From Sipunculus nudus (lineage: Eukaryota > Annelida > Sipuncula > Golfingiida > Sipunculidae): a DNA stretch of 64,000 nt. Below the pieces are notes generated by a model. That model did no database searches, was not told the DNA's origin, and saw only the letters and a list, made by a program, of their open reading frames with translations. How positions within the stretch are numbered: position 1 is the stretch's first letter; every line of letters begins with the position of its first letter. This document shows, one piece after another, positions 56,937 to 64,000 of this stretch. Both the position numbers and the translations under genes were made by a program. The stretch spans positions 96,742,723-96,806,722 of the forward strand of contig CM049309.1 in assembly GCA_026874595.1 (NCBI GenBank), written 5' to 3'.

Positions 56937-58034
56937 TTTCGCAATGCAATGCTTACAGATACTGGCCTAATGTTTGGTCTGTGGGTGCATAATGACCACT
57001 TACAGATCGAGTTTGCGTTTCGTCCCAGTTAACCTATTTTTCTACATTTTAGAGCTGATTATAGAAAAACACTCAGAAGTTTATATCTCAGGAACCATTG
57101 TGTGGATTTTCACAAAACTTACTATGATCATTGGGACTGATGGTCTGTATGTGCTGCACAATTTTGGTGGCGCCACCTGCAATTTCTGATTTTTTAATGA
57201 AATTTTATCGGATTTTTTCAATTTTGACCTTTTGTGCAGGATATCTCCAAAGGTATTCAACACAGGAACTTCATTTCTTCAGTGCTATTGCATTATATTT
57301 ACACAATCTTGGTCAAGTTCAAAGATGGGTGATCTTGACCTACTTTTCAAGGTCACAGAGCTTAGTACAGAAAAAAACTTAGGAGCTTATTTCTCAGGAA
57401 GCATTTGGTGGATTGTTATGAAACATGGTATATACCTCTCCAATTTAAATTTATAAATGATAATCAACTTTTGCTAATATTCTAGTTTCGCAATGCAATG
57501 CTTACAGATACTGGCATAATGTTTGGTCTGTGGGCGCATAATGACCACTTACAGATCGAGTTTGCGTTTCGTCCCAGTTTACCTATTTTTCTACATTTTA
57601 GAGCTGATTATAGAAAAACACTCAGAAGTTTATATCTCAGGAACCATTGTGTGGATTTTCACAAAACTTACTATGATCATTGGGACTGATGGTCTGTATG
57701 TGCTGCACAATTTTGGTGGCGCCACCTGCAATTTCTGATTTTTTAATGAAATTTTATCGGATTTTTTCAATTTTGACCTTTTGTGCAGGATATCTCCAAA
57801 GGTATTCAACACAGGAACTTCATTTCTTCAGTGCTATTGCATTATATTTACACAATCTTGGTCAAGTTCAAAGATGGGTGATCTTGACCTACTTTTCAAG
57901 GTCACAGAGCTTAGTACAGAAAAAAACTTAGGAGCTTATTTCTCAGGAAGCATTTGGTGGATTGTTATGAAACATGGTATATACCTCTCCAATTTAAATT
58001 TATAAATGATAATCAACTTTTGCTAATATTCTAG
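56937..58034 (+). repeat. 549-bp near-identical tandem duplication
   Basis: TTTCGCAATGCAATGCTTAC occurs at 56937, 57486 and 58035. Units one and two differ at only a few bases, clustered near the left end; the third is partial. Each complete unit contains GGTGGCGCCACC (57167-57178, 57716-57727). Confidence 0.92.
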
Positions 58035-58420
58035 TTTCGCAATGCAATGCTTACAGATACTGGCATAATGTTTGGTCTGTGGGCGCATAATGACCACTTA
58101 CAGATCGAGTTTGCGTTTCGTCCCAGTTTACCTATTTTTCACCATATGACAGATCCTGAACATAGAAAATTTCATGAAAGACAGAAATTTTCATGAAAAA
58201 TGCACATATATGGACTTTTTTTTCACAATGCCTGCAGATACTGGCCTGATTTTGGTGTGTTGCTTGATAATGACCCTTTACAGATCGAGTTTGCATTTTG
58301 CCCTTGTTGACCTACTTTTGACCATACAACACCTCCTGAACTTAAAAAAATTTACAAAATTTAACAAATGTTTCTAATTTGCCCCAGGCGGGGGCATTCG
58401 TGTCCTTCCGACACATCTAG

Positions 58421-60240
58421 TTTTTTTTTTTTTTGTTATCTGCATTTACTTAGATTTTATAGGGAAAAAGCTGAAAAACCTTTAGTCTTCTTCTTGTAAA
58501 TGGTCCAGCCACATTGTTCAATATTTTACAGAAATGATCCCAGAGGCAAGCCCTCTTAAGTTTGTTCAAATGGTTTGCATTTGATGAATTTTAGCGGAGT
58601 TACACGAATTTGAACATAGTCATTTGGCCAAGTAAGCATACTCACGTAGTAATCTCAGAAATGACAGAAGCTAGCATCACCAAGGATTGTGCGAATGTTG
58701 GTCACATGACTCATATTTGAAGTTGCAGATTTCATGGTGCCACCTACATTGACCTGTTTTTTTATGGGCAAAAACCTCATAATTTTAGCCTCATAAAATG
58801 TTTATGAAGAAACTGTCAAGTTGAATCGTTCGATTTTTCAAAAGAATTATTCTAGGACATGGTTCTTTCAATCATATCAGAATAGATTGAGTTTCTGATT
58901 TTTGGTTGGGTCGTGAAAAGCTTAAGTTGGTCTTATGTCCATTATTATGTCTTTTTCAAACTGAGGACTGCAATAGTGTTCTTCTACAAAATTTTTGTTT
59001 CAATTATAACTCCTGTAACATTGCACACAAATTATTCTTAGGTGGCCTTTGTTAAAGTTTACTTGAATGATTTTTGGCAGAATTATTGAACCTTTAACAA
59101 TGAAAGGACTGCATCTTTTATTCTTCTAGATATTTTGATAAGAAGTTTATGAATATGTCAGCTTGAAAAAAAAGCATTTTAGCAAAAGTCTTTCAGTATG
59201 TGTAAACAGATTTACCAACGGGCCAAGATTGTGTCTGTATCTTTGAATAGGTTGAGAAACTGCCAAATGTTTCAGATTTGGCAACAGATCAAGAGTTCAT
59301 TCAGTCCGGCCAGATATAGGTCAAGAGTTCAATCAGTACAGCCAAGCACAAGGCATGCGATCTTCTCAAGGGTGACATGTGAACACCTCATTGGCACCAT
59401 GTGATCATCTCATAGATAGCATGTGATCACCTCATGAGTATCTTATGATCACCTCATGTGTGTCATGCCCCTCAGGGCTGCATGTCGAGCCAATATGTGA
59501 GCTTATGCAATGGTGTGGGTACTATTTTAAATTTGGAAACAGGCCAAAGGTCAGTCCGGATCTATTTATAGCTTTGGCAGACTGGCCACTGCGTCAGATT
59601 ATGCAACAGGTCAAGAGTTCATTCAGTGCAGCCAGGTACAGGTCAAAAGTTAACTCAGTCGAGCCAGGTGTAGGTCATGAGTTCACTCAGTGCAGTAGCC
59701 TGAACTAGCAATTTGTCACAGTTCACTCGGGGCAACTGCCTTTCTCTATGTGTTTTTGATGGCTTTCTCGTTCACAAGACAGGTGTCGCCACCTACAATG
59801 ACTTTTGCACAGTGAATGTGCCTGCTTATTTCTACAGAGGAATTTGATATATCAGCCTGAAATTGGGCATGTTTATACATTTCGTATAGCTTTGTCGTTT
59901 ACAAGACTGGTGGTGCCACCTACAATAATTTTTGCACAGTGTGTGTCCCTGCTTATTTCTCAGGAGGGGTTTGATATATCAGTCTGAAATTGGGCATATA
60001 TATATATATATCTCTGATAGCTTCGTTGTATACAAGACTGGTGGTGCCAGCTACAATCATTTTTGTGTTATGTGCACCCATGCCAGAATTTCAGCTGTGA
60101 TGTCTATGTAATTTTTTCTTATTCAAAATGTTTAGTACTTGCATTGTCCATATACATGAAAAGTAATGGTCCAGCATTGAAGCATTATACCTGATGTATT
60201 TACCAATGCACAGGTTCGCATTAGGCCTGTAGGCCTTGTT
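58421..60240 (+). mobile_element. Family R, 5'-truncated
   Basis: Follows a T run after the P end and continues with R interior, both minisatellites (about 59280-59465 and 59600-59690) and the R terminus CACAGGTTCGC, AGGCCTGTAGGCCT, TGTT at 60240. Confidence 0.78.
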
Positions 60241-61165
60241 CTTAATATTTACCAGAAGTATTCTCCTATATATTTCCTAAATACATGCCAGAAATTAAGT
60301 CCATAAGGTGTAATTTCTTTAAGTTATGGGCCCGAACATAATGGATTTTGTAAAAATTCAGGAAAAATATTTACTCACTTAACATGAAAACTTTTGAAAC
60401 TAGAGACTTTTTCCCCCAAGTATTTAACTTTGTTTAATTAATAAGATTCATTTGTATAACCAAAATTATGTCTGAATTTGGTAAATTTTTTTAAGTTATT
60501 AGCATAAAGAAAAATTAGTACCCTAAATTTTGCCCATCTTTGACCATGGCAGATTTTTTCCTGTGAGTACAGTTGATTTAATTTTCACAGCATGTAAACG
60601 TAAGTATTTTATTTGTTTTTAAATCTGGAATTTGAAAATTAAAGCTTGAAAATTAGGCTCGTTATTGAATTTTTTGTTGAGGCTCTGTTGCAGTCACTTG
60701 CTTTGTCCAGATGCAGGCCCGCACTCCTGGTCCCTGGAAGTCAGCTATGCCAGGGTTCTTGATCTGTTACAGTCACTTGGGGAGATGCCCTGCTGTGCCA
60801 GGTGTACAGTTATTCTCATATAAGCATCAATCACCCCCCCCCCCCCCCCACATCCCCACCAATGGCCACCCCCCCCCCCCCCCCGCCAAACCCAACCCAC
60901 CAAGTGTTATGCAGTAATTTTCATTGTTTGCACTGATTTTGTCCATTGTAATGCTGTTTTCATTCCAATAGGCAAAACTATCCTTTAAAAAGTAATTCAA
61001 GGAGAAATCTGGAAGATACCATGTTGGGTTAATGTAGCATTTTTAAAGAAATCAGTTATCTTTTAAATGATTTTAACCAATTTAAATATAATTAGACCTA
61101 TCAGTATGCAAAAATTTATAAAATATAAAGCAAATTATGGATAAATAAAGGCAATCAAAGATTTC
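60241..61165 (+). mobile_element. Family A fragment
   Basis: Family A interior (compare 18530-18800) followed by C runs (60837-60849, 60870-60884) and the same tail sequence as 560-770. Neither terminus is present. Confidence 0.65.
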
Positions 61166-62938
61166 GGCAAACGTGTTGTTCAGGTCCGTATTTTAAAGGC
61201 AATGTTGATGTTGATCACACGCGTATGTTTGTATGTCTGTCTGTATGTCCGCGCTCTATGGGCCACAATTTTGCACCAACCACCCTGAAACTTATAAAAT
61301 CAGTGTAAAATCGGGGCCTATTGTTTTTGGTCATGATCAGTCAAAGGTCAAGGTCAGGGTAACTGAAAAACCTTTAAAGGGTTTTTTCTTTATATCTTCG
61401 TTAAAATTTATCGTAGCCACATAAATTGTTCTTTGTTTTGCCTGGCATTCCTAGGCCTTTCCTCCAGTGACCTAATTGTCCCAGTCTGTTGTAATCATAG
61501 GTGCGTATAAATGGGGGAAGGTAACAAAATTAGAATTTTTTTCTTACTTTTCCATTTTTAGAGCTAGAGACGTCTGGGTTTTTTTTTGCATTAGGTAGTA
61601 TTCAATGAAGTATTTATCATAAAGTATCAAGTCTCGTAGAATCTTGTGCCAATTTTCGTCAAAAGAGATCTTTCGAGATTTCATTAAATGTGACCTGGAG
61701 GTCACAATTTTTTAACTATGACTTTGAAAGTGATATATTTTATGTTATTTCTAAATATCTCAAAATTGTTTTTTCATTTTTTTGGAAATAGCCACCAAGG
61801 GCCGTTGTACCTGAAACACTGTAACATATCATTTTTCTGCAATATCTCAAAAAATATTAAACGTGACACAATTTTTATGATCTTATCTGAAACTAGGATC
61901 ATTAGCTTATTCCTGCGCACATGCAGCCGTGTGCTGCTGTTACCATGGTAACCAAATTTTGTGTTAAAACTTGGCAATCTGAAAAATAATTAATTTTTTG
62001 CTTCTATCTCTGTTGATATGTATACTGCAAGGGATTATTTTAATGCATGAGGTAGCATTCCCTTCGTTCTAAGTCAGTCAACTGCAAGTCACGTAGAATC
62101 TCGCTCTGTTTTCCGTCAAACGAGAAATTACAAGATTTTGCAGAAATGCTGATAACTCGGTCACGTTTTAGGTTAAAGAGTAGTAGTTTTCAGCATCTAG
62201 TAGCCTTTCGGAAGCTTAACATGATAAAACTGCAAATCTTGCCAAATCTATTATCATCCCCCGCCAAACTAGAGTAATTGAGATTTCGTAAATTTGCCGT
62301 ATGTCTTTGTCATTTTATTGCTACAGATGTCTGTTTTTTATTGTTCAAGAATCATTTGACTAGTTTTAAGTGACATTAGTGTATATCTCGTCATGTCTCT
62401 CACCATTTGTTGTCAAACGAGAACAGAGGACCATTTAAACAAATGCCTATAATGCTGTCATTTTTTTACGCTACAGACATATAGAATTCAGCATTTGACA
62501 GGGTCTGACACTCTCGGTCACATTATGTGATTATATTGCAATTCTCTTCAAAACTCGCATCGTTTTCGACCAAATAATGAAGACATATCCGTGAGCACAA
62601 GTGGCTTCAGGGTTGACCGGTAAGTGCCGTCAAGGCTATTACAGTTCCCATGAACTTCACAAAGCAGCATTGAATAGAGGACAAAACCGCAAAATGTAAA
62701 GTTAACGCACCTGTTATTTTCATTGTTTCCCCTGGTGCGGCCCCTTGTGTTGCCAAGAACCACTGGCAAATCTTTCAAACCAGGGACGGATCCCCAATTT
62801 TGTAATTGGGTGTGTCAAAATATGGGTGGATCTCTGGTTTAGCAGATGGGGGCAGGGGTTAAATTTTAATTATACATCAAATATATATAATTAAAAATAA
62901 AATATCTCGAAACTTATTTTTTTCATTTTAGAAAATAG

Positions 62939-62953
62939 CCACCAGATGGCGCT
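62939..62953 (+). promoter_or_regulatory. CTCF-consensus-like motif
   Basis: CCACCAGATGGCGCT fits the CTCF core consensus known from animals. Binding is not shown; the motif is embedded in a repeat. Confidence 0.4.
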
Positions 62954-63844
62954 GCAGCAATCATTATTGTGCCATACCTCAAAACTATAGACAGTGTCAC
63001 AACACTGATTGCAGCATCTGAAACTAGTTTAATGCGTTTATCCTCGTGGTGACTCTGTCATATTCTTTCGTTACCTTGGTGACCTAATATAGATTACAAT
63101 TTAATTCTTCCTTTTCTTGAAATTCAAAATATTGAGATTTATTTTTATAGACTGCTTTCCATTTTCCATGACATGAGTACATGGCCTTCACATGGAGTTT
63201 TTTTCCGTCTGTCTGTCTGTTTTTCTGTCTCTTCATCTGCGACTCTTAAAAATCAACATAACCACATAATAGTGTGCTTCTGTTTCCCCCATAATTAGGG
63301 TTATTCATTGACCAGTTCCAAATATTACCTGCCTGTCTGCTGTTTGCTGTCTGCTAGTTTGACTTTCTTATTCCTGCTTCCAGCATGCTCTCGACCTATG
63401 GTCGTCTAGTTTGTTTGTTTGTTTCTTTGTTTGTTTGTCCCACATCTACTGGCTAAAATTTTGCTGTAATTGCTCTCAAACTTATATGATCACTATAAAA
63501 TTGTCCCCAATAGAAGCCTATTGTTTTTGGTTATCATGGATCAAAGGTCAACCTCAGGGTCACCAAGACCCCTAAAAAATGCACTTTTCTCCATAACTTT
63601 GTCAAGAATGCTCGTAGCCGCATAAACTTTAACTCATTTTATTCGTCATTAATTGGCCTTTCACCTTAATGCACAACTGCCTCAATCTTATGTAACCATG
63701 GCTACGTCATTTTAAAGAAAAAATCATGAAGTTTAAAATTTGAAAAATGATTTTTGTAACTTTGTCATTTTTAATGCTAGAGAGGTCTAATTTTTTTAAG
63801 AGTGTAAATAGTATAACGTAATTTTTTTAAGTTTCCGGATCTGG

Positions 63845-63859
63845 CCACTAGGGGGCGCT
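63845..63859 (+). promoter_or_regulatory. CTCF-consensus-like motif
   Basis: CCACTAGGGGGCGCT is a very good match to the CTCF core consensus, in the same orientation and in similar context to 62939-62953. Confidence 0.45.
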
Positions 63860-64000
63860 GTACAACAATTTTGCCAGATTTCATTAATCATGCCCCAGAG
63901 GTCCCAATTTTAAAGTAATCGCTTCAAAACTGATACATTTTGTGCTAAATAGAAATATATCTCGAAATAAATTTTTCATGTTTGGAATATAGCCACCAGG

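Larger units (their letters stand above)
55934..58420 (+). mobile_element. Family P, expanded, containing another element and a 549-bp duplication
   Basis: It begins ATGCCCCCGCC (55934) a few T's after an R terminus and ends GGCGGGGGCAT, hairpin, ATCTAG (58420). The 180-bp core is present at about 56013, 56191 and 56371. At about 56567-56934 there is a different repeat beginning AGCTCATAGGCTGATGGGC with CCGT runs and ending TATTCTAG. The segment 56937-58034 is a near-perfect 549-bp tandem duplication. Confidence 0.82.
61166..64000. repeat. Other diverged dispersed repeats
   Basis: Segments around 61190-61810 recur about 2.2 kb later (63400-63860): CCTATTGTTTTTGGT at 61317 and 63517, TCAAAGGTCA, CGTAGCC-CATAAA, and TTTTTAATGCTAGAGA-like blocks. 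'AATAGCCACC' plus a GGCGC-rich motif recurs at 61792, 62939, 63845 and 63993. No gene is recognised; the 76-codon frame at 62548-62778 (minus strand) shows no known domain. Confidence 0.5.

Noticed and set aside
56974-57738. Paired identical frames (56974 and 57523) as duplicated genes
   Set aside because: They are the same repeat sequence copied by the 549-bp duplication, with no coding signature.
1-64000. tRNA, rRNA or snRNA genes, and reverse transcriptase or Rep/helicase ORFs
   Set aside because: I looked for box-like motifs and long frames and saw none convincing; a covariance-model scan could still find a diverged tRNA.

Overview
This is an AT-rich animal genomic window with long introns and no bacterial-style gene packing. 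It carries one recognisable gene and is otherwise mostly nested, non-autonomous transposable elements. The element style suggests a marine mollusc, most likely a bivalve: (CCGT)n tracts after a short inverted repeat, 3' hairpins, internal minisatellites, and cores of 180-290 bp repeated in tandem. That assignment is inference from repeat style; no sequence here proves the species.

The gene is a plus-strand selenocysteine glutathione peroxidase of the GPx4 (phospholipid hydroperoxide) type, missing its 5' exon or exons. Four coding exons are visible (1595-1742, 10340-10488, 27349-27433, 40626-40658). They splice in frame to 137 C-terminal residues, with an in-frame TGA at 1632-1634 in the Sec context ASKUGF. 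The 3' UTR holds a form-2 SECIS element (about 40764-40808) and overlapping AATAAA signals at 41258-41267. The three introns measure 8.6, 16.9 and 13.2 kb.

Most of the rest falls into five recurring families, named here A, R, C, P and V. A begins AGCTCAGCTGACT, has a (CCGT)n tract and ends GACCCATGGGTC-CCTTGTT; intact copies are about 2.63 kb. R begins GCGAACCTGTG and ends CACAGGTTCGC, then an AGGCCT hairpin, then TTGTT. C begins GTATCCCCAGACA and ends TGTCTGGGGATAC, then a TGGCACC hairpin, then CTAG. P begins ATGCCCCCGCC and ends GGCGGGGGCAT, then a hairpin, then CTAG. V begins GTATCCGCC and ends GGCGGATAC, then a GTAGTCG hairpin, then CTAG. All five share one plan: a 5'-terminal motif repeated inverted near the 3' end, then a hairpin, then CTAG|T or CCTTG|TT. 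This is the architecture of Helentron/Helitron2-type rolling-circle elements and their non-autonomous derivatives. No Rep/helicase, transposase or reverse transcriptase ORF is present.

Layout: 1-1496 V and A tails; 1595-1742 Sec exon; 2021-5725 R; 6571-9211 intact A; 10340-10488 exon; 11197-12339 intact C between inverted arms; 14911-27294 nested A, R and C composite; 27349-27433 exon; 28876-29856 CpG-rich unique island; 29859-32486 intact A; 33062-35630 A with P inside; 37021-40535 A tail with P and V copies; 40626-41285 last exon and 3' UTR; 42250-49477 inverted A holding an inverted C expanded to 4.6 kb by a 288-bp satellite; 49542-60240 R copies with A and P inside; 61166-64000 other diverged repeats with CTCF-like motifs.

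The most notable signals are the complete UGA/SECIS system, a 12-14 bp palindrome (GGTGGCGCCACC) recurring in four element families, a higher-order satellite full of nuclear-receptor half-sites, paralogous empty sites for three insertions, and family A 3' ends lying 54-98 bp upstream of three of the four GPx exons.
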